From positions 1-64,000 of the forward strand of contig CAMBZR010000006.1 of NCBI GenBank assembly GCA_945872285.1: a DNA stretch of 64,000 bases. The letters are read 5' to 3'. Numbering within the stretch: the first letter of the stretch is position 1; every line of letters begins with the position of its first letter. The position numbers were made by a program, and so were the translations under genes. Shown piece after piece: positions 28,660-37,765 of this stretch. The notes under the pieces were generated by a model. The model was not told the DNA's origin. It was given only the letters and a program-made list of their open reading frames with translations, and did not search any database. Origin of the DNA: Bordetella parapertussis (GTDB lineage: Bacteria; Pseudomonadota; Gammaproteobacteria; Burkholderiales; Burkholderiaceae_B).

Positions 28660-28956
28660 ATGTACAAAGACAGCAGAAATGAGCATTTTTGCCGTTTGGC
28701 TGCAGCCTTCATCCAACAAGGTCATCACGTTTATAAAGTTAGCTTTAATGCTGGTGATGTGAGTGACTGGTTGCCGCGTAGGTCAAACTGGTTTGGTTAA
28801 AAGCTTATTGAGTTCCCCTTTTTGTAAAACAAGCTTGACTCGCAGCATGGCATCACCGATCAAGTGCTGGGTGGTGATAGGCGGCTAGTGTTAGAGGGGT
28901 TTCTATCGCTAAAGCAAGGGATACTACTAAGCCCCAAAACGGGCTCTTTGCCCTAA
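28660..28956 (+). pseudogene. degraded kpsS-like capsule polysaccharide gene fragment
   Basis: A single frame with two TAA stops (28798 and 28828) reads EHFCRLAAAFIQQGHHVYKV then SFNAGD, and further on KLIEFPFL, NKLDSQHGITDQVLGGDRR. This matches in order the N-terminus of KpsS/LipB-type capsule export proteins (FFxRLAxxLxxxGHxVxKVNFNGGD, WPxFLxxLL, ITDxVLFGDCR). Only about 80 codons remain. It fills most of the 513-bp gap between the elastin-like gene and dctP. The end of the frame runs into a stem CCCTAAC/GTTAGGG (28951-28971). The rest of the gap up to 29090 shows only AT-rich leader DNA. Confidence 0.55.
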
Positions 28957-29090
28957 CATCAACGGTTAGGGTAATAAAACGTATTTTTTTCGTCTTTTAG
29001 CGTTTAGGCGCTCAAAATCCCCAATATTTAAGAAGGTCGCAGGCACCTTTGCTCGTATCACTTAATGGTTCAAATTCGGAGACCTCTCAC

Positions 29091-30071
29091 ATGAATCGTA
29101 TCGGACGTATCACTTTGGCAGTAGCTGGAGCCCTGACATTAAGTTTGGTGTCAGTGACGCAGGCGCAGATTATTATGCGTAATAGCGTCTCGATTGCACA
29201 AAACTCGCACCAGGGCAATGGTATTGACGTGTTGTCGCAAGAAGTTGAGAAAGGCACCAAAGGTCGCATCATTATTAAGAACTTCTTCTCAGGCAGCTTA
29301 GGTGGCGAGCGTGAAAGTATCGAGTCTGTTCAGTTGGGCACCCAAGAACTGACGGGCACTAGCACGGGCCCGATCCCCAATTTTGTACCAGCCGTCAAAA
29401 TTTTAGATATTCCTTTCTTGTTTCGTGACAAGGCACATGCTCGCGCCGTGCTAGACGGCCCGATTGGCCAGGCACTGTTGAAAGAGTTTGATAGTAAAGG
29501 GTTCAAAGCTTTGACTTGGTCTGAAAACGGCGTTCGTCATATGACAAATAACAAGCGTCCGATCAACCTGCCTGATGATTTGAAAGGCTTAAAGATGCGT
29601 ACGATGGAAAACCCCGTGCACGTGGCGGCCTACAAAGGTTTTGGCATCATCACGACACCAATGGCGTTTCCTGAAGTCTTTACAGCCTTGCAGCAGGGTG
29701 TGGTTGACGGTCAAGAAAACCCCCTGTCAGTGATTATGGCGGCTAAGTTTGATCAAGTTCAAAAGTACATGACCTTGACCGCACACGTTTACAGCCCAGC
29801 TCTGTTGTTGATGAATAAAGCATCGTTTGAAAAACTGTCGCCTGCTGATCAAAAAGTGTTTCTGGATGCAGCCAAACTGGCAGCGGCCGCGACGCGTGCT
29901 CGTGTGGATAAGGATGACGCCAGTGGCGTAGCCGAATTGCGTAGCAAGGGTATGTCGATTATCGAGAACTTTGATAAGGCTGCCTTTGTTGCTAAGTTAG
30001 CTCCGGTGTTTACCCAGTTTGAAAAAGAGTTTGGTAAAGACAAAATCGATGCGATTCGTAATTACAAGTAA
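29091..30071 (+). CDS. dctP: TRAP transporter substrate-binding protein (DctP family), 326 aa
   Basis: Periplasmic receptor of the second TRAP system. ATG at 29091 follows GGAG and gives a Sec signal peptide (MNRIGRITLAVAGALTLSL to TQAQ); a start 42 bases upstream would add residues before the signal. Typical blocks: FLFRDKAHARAVLDGPIG, LKGLKMRTMENPVH with the conserved Arg, and ALQQGVVDGQENPLS. Closest in pattern to C4-dicarboxylate DctP receptors. dctQ and dctM follow in the same direction behind a strong terminator. Confidence 0.95.
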   Translation: MNRIGRITLAVAGALTLSLVSVTQAQIIMRNSVSIAQNSHQGNGIDVLSQEVEKGTKGRIIIKNFFSGSLGGERESIESVQLGTQELTGTSTGPIPNFVPAVKILDIPFLFRDKAHARAVLDGPIGQALLKEFDSKGFKALTWSENGVRHMTNNKRPINLPDDLKGLKMRTMENPVHVAAYKGFGIITTPMAFPEVFTALQQGVVDGQENPLSVIMAAKFDQVQKYMTLTAHVYSPALLLMNKASFEKLSPADQKVFLDAAKLAAAATRARVDKDDASGVAELRSKGMSIIENFDKAAFVAKLAPVFTQFEKEFGKDKIDAIRNYK

Positions 30072-30104
30072 TTAGTCAATTCGAAGTTTGCTGAAGGATA
30101 AATT

Positions 30105-30140
30105 CAAGCGCGACACATAAGTGGCGCGCTTGTTTTTTTT
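30105..30140 (+). terminator. strong intrinsic terminator between dctP and dctQ
   Basis: CAAGCGCGACAC (30105-30116) pairs with GTGGCGCGCTTG (30121-30132) with one mismatch and a 4-base loop, then eight T. It lies inside the operon, so receptor mRNA should exceed permease mRNA. Confidence 0.88.
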
Positions 30141-30151
30141 AAAAAAACAAG

Positions 30152-30646
30152 ATGAAAAATATTTTGCTTGCTGTTGAGAGCGTGACGACTCGGTTCTCGT
30201 TGTTTATTGCCTGCCTGATGATGGCCATGGCGGCAACTCTGGGTCTGTTTCAAGTCGTGATGCGGTTTATATTAGAAATCCCAGCCGAATGGACCGAAGT
30301 GTTGATTCGCTTTAGTCTGGTGTGGATGGTGTTTATGGGCATCCCTTATGCGTTTAGGGTAGGGGCCATGGTAAGTGTTGACGTGCTGTATCGCTGGGTA
30401 GGCGCGCGCGGTAAGCGGATTTTTGATTTTGTGACGAGCGTAGCTGCGTTAACGCTTGTTGCTGTCATCATTTGGTGGGGCTGGGATTATTCTATGCGCG
30501 GTCGAGTGCAGTCTGTCATTGGCTTGGAAGAAATTTCAATGTTTTGGGCTTACTTAGCATTGCCCGTTGGGGGGATTTTTTGTGTCCCCGCAATCATTGC
30601 AAATTACTTTGACCCACAGCGTAATGAATTGGAGATGGCGCAATGA
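30152..30646 (+). CDS. dctQ: TRAP transporter small permease (DctQ), 164 aa
   Basis: Four predicted membrane spans; the family motif EIPAEWTEVLIRFSLVWMVF (about residues 40-60) is clear. Joins DctM in the inner membrane. It overlaps dctM by 4 bp (ATGA). The start lies only 11 bases after the terminator T run. Confidence 0.93.
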   Translation: MKNILLAVESVTTRFSLFIACLMMAMAATLGLFQVVMRFILEIPAEWTEVLIRFSLVWMVFMGIPYAFRVGAMVSVDVLYRWVGARGKRIFDFVTSVAALTLVAVIIWWGWDYSMRGRVQSVIGLEEISMFWAYLALPVGGIFCVPAIIANYFDPQRNELEMAQ

Positions 30647-31917
30647 GCCTCACTATGTTAATTACGATGTTGCTATGTTTTTCACTCACTGTGTCTGTGG
30701 CCGTCTCGATCGGATTAGCCGCGATTCTGGGGATACAAATCGGCAACGTCAATATGCTTGTCTCGGTCAAAGAAATGTTCAACTCGTTGAATAAGTTTCC
30801 GTTGGCGGCGATTCCGTTTTTTATTTTGGCCGGTAACTTAATGGAGACGGGGGGAATCTCTCGTCGTTTAGTTGAGTTTGCCAAGAGTATTGTGGGTGGT
30901 ATACAGGGTGGCTTGCCCATGACCTGCGTGTTGACCTGCATGATTTTTGCAGCAGTATCAGGTTCGAGCGTGGCAACGACCTTTGCAATTGGTGCCATCT
31001 TGATCCCCGCTTTGATCAAACATGGCTACCCGCCCAATTATGCCGCAGCGCTGCAGGCAACCAGTGCAGAGCTTGGGGTGATTATTCCGCCTTCGATCCC
31101 GATGATTTTGTACGGTGTCGCTGCTGAGGTTTCAATTGGCGAGTTGTTTATCGCAGGTTTTGGGCCTGGCATTTTTATCGGCATTTCTTTGATGGTCTTT
31201 GTGCATATTTATTGCCGCTATAAAGGTTGGGGCAAACACGATGGTGTCGGTCGTTTGAGTTTTGGTCGTGCCACCATCGAGGCGGCTTGGGCGTTGTTGA
31301 TGCCGATCATTATTTTGGGCGGCATCTACGGGGGCGTGTTTACGCCGACAGAAGCTTCTGCCGTTGCCGTGTTCTACGCCTTGATCGTGGGTATGGTGAT
31401 GTATGGCGAAATCAAATTTCGCGATATCTTCCCAATTCTTAAAAAGTCGGTCGTATCCAGCGCAGTGATTATGTTCATTATCGCGAATGCTGGGTTATTC
31501 GCCTTCTTGTTAACACGCGCAGGCGTACCCGATGCGATCGGTCGCTGGCTTGAAGCAGTCTTGCAATCACCAGCCATGTTTTTACTGGGTGTCAATGCAG
31601 CGCTGTTTATCATCGGGATGTTTATCGAGACCGGTGCCGCGATTATTGTTCTGGCACCCATCTTGGCACCGGTTGCCATGCACTTTGGTATCGACCCCGT
31701 GCATTTTGGCTTGGTGATGGTGGTGAACTTGGCGCTAGGCATGATCACTCCACCTTTTGGTGTGAATCTATTTGCCGCGTGTACAGTGGCCAAATTATCC
31801 CTCGATCAAGTCATCAGTCGCTTATGGCCCTTTGTGGCCGTGGTGCTGTGTTGCTTGATGGTGATCACCTACGTGCCCGTGCTTTCGCTGGGCTTGAGGG
31901 ATTTGGTCTATAGGTAA
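30643..31917 (+). CDS. dctM: TRAP transporter large permease (DctM), 424 aa
   Basis: Ion-coupled transport subunit with about 12 spans. Typical blocks: AIPFFILAGNLMETGGISRR, AAVSGSSVATTFAIG, GVIIPPSIPMILYGV and NLALGMITPPFGVNLF. Complete. Together with dctP and dctQ it forms a full three-gene system, in contrast to the fused dctQM at the left of the window. Confidence 0.95.
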   Translation: MSLTMLITMLLCFSLTVSVAVSIGLAAILGIQIGNVNMLVSVKEMFNSLNKFPLAAIPFFILAGNLMETGGISRRLVEFAKSIVGGIQGGLPMTCVLTCMIFAAVSGSSVATTFAIGAILIPALIKHGYPPNYAAALQATSAELGVIIPPSIPMILYGVAAEVSIGELFIAGFGPGIFIGISLMVFVHIYCRYKGWGKHDGVGRLSFGRATIEAAWALLMPIIILGGIYGGVFTPTEASAVAVFYALIVGMVMYGEIKFRDIFPILKKSVVSSAVIMFIIANAGLFAFLLTRAGVPDAIGRWLEAVLQSPAMFLLGVNAALFIIGMFIETGAAIIVLAPILAPVAMHFGIDPVHFGLVMVVNLALGMITPPFGVNLFAACTVAKLSLDQVISRLWPFVAVVLCCLMVITYVPVLSLGLRDLVYR

Positions 31918-31931
31918 GTGATGTGAAATTA

Positions 31932-31959
31932 CCGCGCACTCTTTGGGTAGGGTGCGCGG
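31932..31959. terminator. hairpin after dctM
   Basis: CCGCGCAC (31932-31939) pairs with GTGCGCGG (31952-31959). No T run. It stands 15 bp after the dctM stop, between converging genes. Confidence 0.45.
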
Positions 31960-32100
31960 ATTGTCACTGCCACGCCAGCCGCTGATTACAAGGGCGATCC
32001 GGTCGAGACGGAACAGGCACAGTGGGCGGTAGATCAAGCTAGGATTTTTGTTAACGCTGAGAGAGTTGTCAGCAATTTGATCAGCAATGCTCGCGCTTGA
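31951..32100 (+). pseudogene. possible 3' remnant of an unrecognised gene
   Basis: 49 codons without a start read GARIVTATPAADYKGDPVE then QAQWAVDQARIFVNAERVV and SNLISNARA plus TGA. The composition is protein-like (amphipathic helix at the end), unlike the usual shadow of non-coding DNA. I do not recognise the parent family. It fills most of the 207-bp gap between dctM and the DSD1-type gene. Confidence 0.3.
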
Positions 32101-32124
32101 ACAATCGACCTATCAAATTCTTCT

Positions 32125-33279
32125 TCAAAACAACGCCCCACGCGCAGACACCGGCCACAACTCTTCAACCTTGCCATTACGCACCGCGACCAACCAGTCA
32201 TGTAGGTTCACCGTTGGGTCACAATGCCCTGGGATCAGTCTGACTTTGTCGCCGACTTTTAGTGGTGGGGTACCTGGTGTTGAGATGATGGTGGTGTGCT
32301 CGTCTGAGATCCCTTTGACTGACCAGCCGGGCAGGGTCATGCGGGGCAAGCCTGAATCCATGGCAAAGCACTTTAAGCCGCCATCAAGCACTGCGTGGGT
32401 TGGGCTGACGCTAATCACTGTGCATAGCGCGTATAAAACGGGCAGCAACTCGGGGGCATCTTCGTCTGGTGAGTTCTTGTGATAATCGTTATCCATCAAC
32501 ACGTATGACCCTGGCTGTACTTCGGTGTACAGACCAGACTCTGCTTCAATGGGGTAAGTGCCGGTGCCACCGCCTGTGATGGCGTTGACTTCATAGCCCG
32601 CAGCGTTTAGCGCGCTGACCATGCCCTTGACTTTGTCGCAGGCTGAGCCAATTGCTTGCAAGCGCTCTTTGGGGTCGCGCATATGCTGCGCGGGGCCGTA
32701 GTAGGCTTGTAATCCCGCAAAGACTAGTGATGGCGAATAGGTGGTAATCGCTTCGGCCAGTTCAATCGCCGCAGCATTGGTGGTGACACCGCAGCGCGCG
32801 CCGCCTACGTCTTGTTCAATATAGACATCAACGGCAACGCGATGGCGTCTGGCAGCAGCGCCAATCTGATGCACTTGCACAATGTTATCCACACACAAAC
32901 CCAAGTGCGCATGCGCAGCAAGGCGAGCCACGCGCTCAACCTTACGCACACCCACCACTTGGTTAGTGATCAAAATATTTTTGACGCCTACTTCGATAAA
33001 AGCTTCGGCTTCGCTCGCCTTTTGCACGCAAATCCCAACAGCCCCCGCGTGAATCTGGCGTAACGCGATGTCAGGGCACTTGTGGGCCTTGGCATGCGAG
33101 CGCACCGCAATGCCAGCGGTTTGAATGACCGCATGCACCTCAGCAAGATTGCGCTCAAACGCATCAAGCTCGATCAACAGAGCAGGGGTATCAATCGCAT
33201 CAACCGACGCACCAATCACCGCCGGCGCATCGTGCCAATTGCCCAAACCAGACTCAGAAATCGAAGGATGGTGCGTCAT
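32125..33279 (-). CDS. DSD1-family PLP enzyme (D-threonine aldolase/D-serine dehydratase-like), 384 aa
   Basis: Alanine-racemase-type barrel with PLP, then the C-terminal metal-binding domain. IDTPALLIELDAFERNLAEV opens the barrel, the PLP lysine lies in RSHAKAHKCPDIA, AITGGGTGTYPIE binds the phosphate, and IPGHCDPTVNLHDWL carries the His-x-Cys zinc site. Members cleave D-threonine or D-3-hydroxyaspartate, or dehydrate D-serine; which one applies is not clear. It stands downstream of the kinase/SDR/acyl-CoA dehydrogenase operon (118 bp gap). A second, distinct member lies at 43788-44918. Confidence 0.88.
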   Translation of the reverse strand: MTHHPSISESGLGNWHDAPAVIGASVDAIDTPALLIELDAFERNLAEVHAVIQTAGIAVRSHAKAHKCPDIALRQIHAGAVGICVQKASEAEAFIEVGVKNILITNQVVGVRKVERVARLAAHAHLGLCVDNIVQVHQIGAAARRHRVAVDVYIEQDVGGARCGVTTNAAAIELAEAITTYSPSLVFAGLQAYYGPAQHMRDPKERLQAIGSACDKVKGMVSALNAAGYEVNAITGGGTGTYPIEAESGLYTEVQPGSYVLMDNDYHKNSPDEDAPELLPVLYALCTVISVSPTHAVLDGGLKCFAMDSGLPRMTLPGWSVKGISDEHTTIISTPGTPPLKVGDKVRLIPGHCDPTVNLHDWLVAVRNGKVEELWPVSARGALF

Positions 33280-33360
33280 AGTGGTTTCCTAAATCGTTTA
33301 GTGTTTGTTCACACGGCTTCGTTCGCAGGCGTTTATTTACAAGCGCTTGTTCACATTCAA

Positions 33361-33406
33361 TACTTGTTACACAATCACCGCTTTACTTGTTACACACTCA
33401 CCGCTT
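33361..33406. repeat. two tandem 23-bp repeats
   Basis: TACTTGTTACACA(A/C)TCACCGCTT occurs twice head to tail with one difference. The second copy covers the stop codon and last codons of the kinase-like gene. Confidence 0.7.
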
Positions 33407-34543
33407 GCGACTAGCCTCGTACCGCTGTGCATACTTCCAACCAATCTCAGCCAGCGGCTTCGCTTTACTACCTGTCTCAATCGCATCACTCGCTGCGGCA
33501 GTACCATCCTGCGCCCGACGCGCGATCCCTTGCAAAATTGCGGCGATTCTGAAGAGGTTGTAGGCGATATAAAAATCCCAATGCTCGATGCCTTCAAACC
33601 CGGTCGCGACGCCATATTGTTTGATGTAGTCGGCTTCGCTGGGGATGCCTAAGGCTGTTAGATCTAAGCCGCCAATTCCGCGCCATAAGGTTGCGGGTAT
33701 GTGCCAACTCATGCAGTGGTAAGCAAAATCCGCCATCGGATGGCCTAGCGTGGCAAGCTCCCAATCAAGCAAACCAATAGCTCGAGGCTCAGTGGGGTGC
33801 AGCACTAAGTTATCTAAGCGATAGTCGCCATGCACAATCGTGGTTTGATCGCCCTCTGGGATATTGGCCGGCAACCACTCGATTAAGGACTCAAGGGCGC
33901 TGATATCTTCGCTGCGTGCCTCTTGATATTGACGGCTCCAGCGTGCGATTTGGCGGCCAAAATAATTGCCGGCTCGGCCAAAGGTTTCAAGGCCGACTGC
34001 GTTGACATCTACTTTATGCAGCGCGGCCATGACACGATTCATATCGGTGTAAATGGCGCTACGCTCAATTGGCGTAAAACCCGGTAGCGATTGATCCACA
34101 ATCACGCGGCCGTTTAAAAACTCCATCAAATAAAAAGGCGTGCCGACAATATTTAAATCTTGGCTGTAGGCGTAAAGCTTTGGCACGGGTACGTCACTGC
34201 CTTGCAAGGCTTGCATCACACGGTATTCGCGATCAACCGCATGGGCCGAGGGCAACAATACACCGGGAGGTTTTTTACGCAATACAAATTGCTGCGCGCC
34301 ACTGGTTAGCAGAAAGGTCGGGTTTGATTGGCCACCTGTTAACGGCTTAACCGCAAGAGCAGGGCGGTCTAGAAAACCTTGGCCGTGCATCCAAGCAGCC
34401 AACACGGCTGAATCAAAGGGCGCAGTGCCTGAGTCTTTAGACGCCACATCTTGAACGCCAGCGGCCGCGCCGTTCGGTGAGCGAGAATCGTTGCCAGAGG
34501 TCGAACCGACACCGTTTGTTTCTTTCAAATCAGGCGAACTCAT
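33398..34543 (-). CDS. APH-type phosphotransferase (ACAD10/11 N-domain-like, LvaA-like), 381 aa
   Basis: Protein-kinase-like fold of the aminoglycoside phosphotransferase superfamily. LTGGQSNPTFLL is the nucleotide loop, FVLRKKPPG holds the ATP lysine, HGDYRLDNLVLH is the catalytic loop with Asp and Asn, and LLDWELATLGHPMADFAY is the metal-binding segment. This subgroup is the one fused to acyl-CoA dehydrogenase in ACAD10/11 and found as LvaA in Pseudomonas putida, where it phosphorylates 4-hydroxyacyl-CoA. It overlaps the SDR gene by 4 bp, and an acyl-CoA dehydrogenase gene precedes that. Residues 1-45 are a low-order extension. Confidence 0.88.
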   Translation of the reverse strand: MSSPDLKETNGVGSTSGNDSRSPNGAAAGVQDVASKDSGTAPFDSAVLAAWMHGQGFLDRPALAVKPLTGGQSNPTFLLTSGAQQFVLRKKPPGVLLPSAHAVDREYRVMQALQGSDVPVPKLYAYSQDLNIVGTPFYLMEFLNGRVIVDQSLPGFTPIERSAIYTDMNRVMAALHKVDVNAVGLETFGRAGNYFGRQIARWSRQYQEARSEDISALESLIEWLPANIPEGDQTTIVHGDYRLDNLVLHPTEPRAIGLLDWELATLGHPMADFAYHCMSWHIPATLWRGIGGLDLTALGIPSEADYIKQYGVATGFEGIEHWDFYIAYNLFRIAAILQGIARRAQDGTAAASDAIETGSKAKPLAEIGWKYAQRYEASRKR

Positions 34544-35316
34544 AACGAACTCACTGAATGGCCCCAGTCAACCGTCACTGAGGTGCCTGTCATCGCTCGC
34601 CCAGCTTCAGAGGCCAGCAACAAAACTGGGCCATCCATATCTGACAATTCAGAAAACCGTCGCGCGGGCACACGTGCCTGAAGTTTTTGGCCAGGCTCGC
34701 TGAGCAAAAAGTCGCGATTCAAATCGGTGATCACGTAGCCAGGTAGCAAAGCATTGACGCGAATCCCATAACGGGCAAACTCAAGCGCAAGCGATTTTGT
34801 AAATTGGATGACACCGGCTTTAGAGGCCGAATACCCCACCACAGCACCTGCGACACGAGCGCCCAAGATTGACGCGATATTAATAATACTACCGGTTTTT
34901 TTGACCTTGACCAAACGTCGCGCGGCTTCGGTATCAACCATCCAGCAACCTTTTAGATTGGTATCTAACACGCTGTCCCAATCTTCTTCAGTTTGTTCAA
35001 GGGCGGGCTTGGCAACGGTGGTGCCGGCATTGCTGATGATGATATCAGCCACGCCTGCAACCGCTTCGATCTGATCAAAACACGCTTTCACGCTGGCCTG
35101 ACTTGTCACATCTAATGACACCGCATCAGCCTGTGCGCCCCCCGCCTTAAGTTCAGCAACAAGCGTTGCAAGCTTATCGGCTCGACGCGCCGCCACGATC
35201 ACATGCGCACCGGCTTTTGCCATCGTGTGCGCAAGATGATGGCCAATCCCACTCGAGGCACCGGTCACCAGCGCAACATGGCCTTTCAAACTAAACATGT
35301 CTAGCACCTGACTCAC
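34540..35316 (-). CDS. short-chain dehydrogenase/reductase, 258 aa
   Basis: Classical SDR. TGASSGIGHHLA binds the cofactor, NAG follows beta4, and the catalytic set is Ser in NIASILG plus YSASK. ARR after beta2 suggests NADP(H). It overlaps both neighbours by 4 bp, so it is made together with the acyl-CoA dehydrogenase and the kinase. By analogy with LvaD it may reduce a keto-acyl-CoA to the hydroxy-acyl-CoA used by the kinase; inferred from context. Confidence 0.92.
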   Translation of the reverse strand: MSQVLDMFSLKGHVALVTGASSGIGHHLAHTMAKAGAHVIVAARRADKLATLVAELKAGGAQADAVSLDVTSQASVKACFDQIEAVAGVADIIISNAGTTVAKPALEQTEEDWDSVLDTNLKGCWMVDTEAARRLVKVKKTGSIINIASILGARVAGAVVGYSASKAGVIQFTKSLALEFARYGIRVNALLPGYVITDLNRDFLLSEPGQKLQARVPARRFSELSDMDGPVLLLASEAGRAMTGTSVTVDWGHSVSSL

Positions 35317-36485
35317 GCTGTTTTCCCCAAGCCGTCGATAATCTTGCGTGCCATGCTCCAGCGATGCACTTCGCTTGGGCCATCATAAATCCTAAAGCCA
35401 CGCATATCCATAAAGATTCGCATCACAATGGTTTCGCCTGTGACGCCTTGGCCACCTAAGATTTGAACGCAACGATCAATCACACGCCACTCGGCTTCAG
35501 AGCACGTGACTTTGGCGCGGCTCGATTCAAAGTTACCGTTATGGCCTTGATCTAACAGCCACGCGGTATGTGCAATGTGCAAGCGCGCGGTTTGCAGATC
35601 CATGTCGTTATCGGCCAACATAAAACCCACGCCTTCGTGTTTGCCTAAGATACGACCAAAGGCTTCGCGGGTGCGGGCGTATTGCGTGGCAATGTCGTGT
35701 GCACGACGTGCCTGGCCAAGCCAGCGCATGCAGTGCGTCAAGCGTGCAGGCGCCAAACGAATTTGCGCGTATTTAAAGCCGCGACCAATTTCGCCTAACA
35801 CGTCAGCGGCGGGTACACGAACATTTTCAAACTTCATGACACAGTGGCCGCCGGCAAAGCAGCTGTCCATGGCATCCATTTGCCGAGTAATCGAAATCCC
35901 TTTGCGATTCATGTCACTTAAAAACATCGTGGCTGAACCGTCTTCCATTTTGGCCATGATGATGCAATAGGTGGCACCCTCGGCGCCGGTGATAAACCAC
36001 TTGTCGCCATTGATCACATAATCGTCACCATCCTTGACGGCCATCGTCAGCATCATGCCAGGGTCCGCACCCGCACCGGGTGCGGGTTCGGTCATGGCAA
36101 AGCACGAACGCGTTAAACCTTTTACCTGTGGGCGCAACCAACGTTCTTTTTGCGCTTCGGTGGCAACGATTTCCATCAAATGGATATTGCCCTCGTCGGG
36201 CGCGTGGATGTTCATGGCGGTGGGACCAAGCGTCGAATAGCCAGCCTCTTCAAACACGATGGCCTTATCAACATGACTTAAACCCAGACCACCCAGCTCA
36301 ACCGAAGCATGGGGGGTGAGCAAGCCAGCCGAACGGGCAAGCGCCACAAGCTCGGTGCGCAATTCTGGCGTCGGGCCATGAGCGGTGGCGCGGGGGTCTT
36401 TTTCAAACGGAATAATTTTGTCGGCAATAAAACTGCGCGTGCGCTGCTGCAGGTCAAGCTGCGTCGGAGTCAGAGAAAAATCCAT
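35313..36485 (-). CDS. acyl-CoA dehydrogenase, ACAD11/LvaC-like, 390 aa
   Basis: Flavoprotein with the three ACAD domains: helical N-terminus, middle beta domain (CFAMTEPAPGAGADPGMM and WFITGAEGATYCIIMAK) and C-terminal helical domain (EAFGRILGKHEGVGFMLAD, QILGGQGVTG). The C-terminal motif is RIYDGPSEVHRWSMAR, as in ACAD10/11-type enzymes, in place of the YEGTxEI form of ordinary fatty-acid dehydrogenases. First gene of the ACAD-SDR-kinase operon. Confidence 0.92.
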   Translation of the reverse strand: MDFSLTPTQLDLQQRTRSFIADKIIPFEKDPRATAHGPTPELRTELVALARSAGLLTPHASVELGGLGLSHVDKAIVFEEAGYSTLGPTAMNIHAPDEGNIHLMEIVATEAQKERWLRPQVKGLTRSCFAMTEPAPGAGADPGMMLTMAVKDGDDYVINGDKWFITGAEGATYCIIMAKMEDGSATMFLSDMNRKGISITRQMDAMDSCFAGGHCVMKFENVRVPAADVLGEIGRGFKYAQIRLAPARLTHCMRWLGQARRAHDIATQYARTREAFGRILGKHEGVGFMLADNDMDLQTARLHIAHTAWLLDQGHNGNFESSRAKVTCSEAEWRVIDRCVQILGGQGVTGETIVMRIFMDMRGFRIYDGPSEVHRWSMARKIIDGLGKTA

Positions 36486-36586
36486 GAGGGGCTGTCCTAG
36501 AAGCTAAATCGATGAAAGCAACCGCTATTATCGCAATTTCAGCGAAACTTGCTTTGACTTTGCGCAAGTCTGGCAGAAGCTAGTGT

Positions 36587-37765
36587 TTAGCGTGACTTTT
36601 TACTAAACTGCAGGTTCAAGCTGACCCCAAGCGCCAATAGGCCAAAAATAATAAAGCCGTACTGATAGCTTTCGGTTGCCATGATCACATAGGCAAAGCC
36701 CGACGGGCAAACAATACCGCCTAGATAGGTAAAAAACAGCGACGCCCCAGTGGTTGAGGCGATCATGCCGGGCGGCGATACGCGGGCCACCTCTGCCATG
36801 TAGACGCCATTCCAACCGATCGCAGAGGCACCAAAAATAGTCATTAACAAAATAATCATGCCGTAAGACCAAGACGAAGACAGGGTGCCTGTGAGCACTG
36901 CGCAGGCCGCCATGACCACGCCCAGTATGACCATCACTGTGCGAGGCGATAAAAAGCGATCTGCGACCCACCCCCAAAATACGCGCGCGAACACGCTCGC
37001 GAGTTGCGTCATGGCAAGGGCAAAGCCGGCCGCCACAAAGGATATGTTGATTTGAAGGGTGAGATAGGTAACCAGATAGCTTGTGAGTATCATCTGCAGG
37101 CCGCAGAATACAAAAGACACGATGGCAAGCTCGCGCAGATCGCGATTCAAGAGCACAAGTTTGATGGGTTGCGTGACTTGTGACAACGAGAAGGGGCTTG
37201 AAGCGATGCGATCGCTATCGAGTTCTTGACGAAACGGCTCAGCGATCCAAATAAACACCACCAACAACGCCGAAACCAAAAATAAAGTGATCTGCCAACC
37301 TGTAAGGAGTACCAGCACTGGGATCGCTAAGCCTGCGATAAAACCTGCGAGTGGGTTCCCAGTTTGTCGAATTGAAAAGGCTAAGCTGCGCCGCCCCGGT
37401 GACGTCGTGCGCGCCAACACATGCGAGCTTGCCGGCGAAATCGGCCCGTAGCCGATCCCCATAATGATGGCGCCAAGCACAATCAGTGTGAGATTGCCAC
37501 AGGCAACCAAAGCCAAGCCTAATGAACACAACGCCAACCCAAGCTGGCTGATTCGGATGGCGCCGAACCTCACGATAAAGTTTCCTGACACCAGCGCCGC
37601 GATCATCCCTGCCACATACACAATCGAGATGAAATAGCCGATCCTTTCAGGGGATATGGCAAGTGTTTCGGCAGCTACCGGTGCGAGGATGGGTACTGCA
37701 TTGAGCACCAGCGCCGACACGACGGCGACGCTTAACATCATTGCAGAAGGGGCAAAGCTTTTCAT
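36587..37765 (-). CDS. MFS transporter, 392 aa
   Basis: Twelve predicted spans in two halves, with the cytoplasmic loop between spans 6 and 7 at about residues 190-205. The motif A region is NFIVRFGAIRISQLGLAL, weakly conserved. MGIGYGPISPASSHVLARTT and SIRQTGNPLAGFIAG are typical of the MFS carriers of organic acids and drugs in Burkholderiales. Stands alone on the minus strand; direction of transport and substrate not readable. Confidence 0.85.
   Translation of the reverse strand: MKSFAPSAMMLSVAVVSALVLNAVPILAPVAAETLAISPERIGYFISIVYVAGMIAALVSGNFIVRFGAIRISQLGLALCSLGLALVACGNLTLIVLGAIIMGIGYGPISPASSHVLARTTSPGRRSLAFSIRQTGNPLAGFIAGLAIPVLVLLTGWQITLFLVSALLVVFIWIAEPFRQELDSDRIASSPFSLSQVTQPIKLVLLNRDLRELAIVSFVFCGLQMILTSYLVTYLTLQINISFVAAGFALAMTQLASVFARVFWGWVADRFLSPRTVMVILGVVMAACAVLTGTLSSSWSYGMIILLMTIFGASAIGWNGVYMAEVARVSPPGMIASTTGASLFFTYLGGIVCPSGFAYVIMATESYQYGFIIFGLLALGVSLNLQFSKKSR

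Noticed and set aside
33361..33406. Tandem 23-bp repeats as the start of a CRISPR array
   Set aside because: Only two head-to-tail copies without spacers, partly inside a coding sequence; no cas genes in the window.
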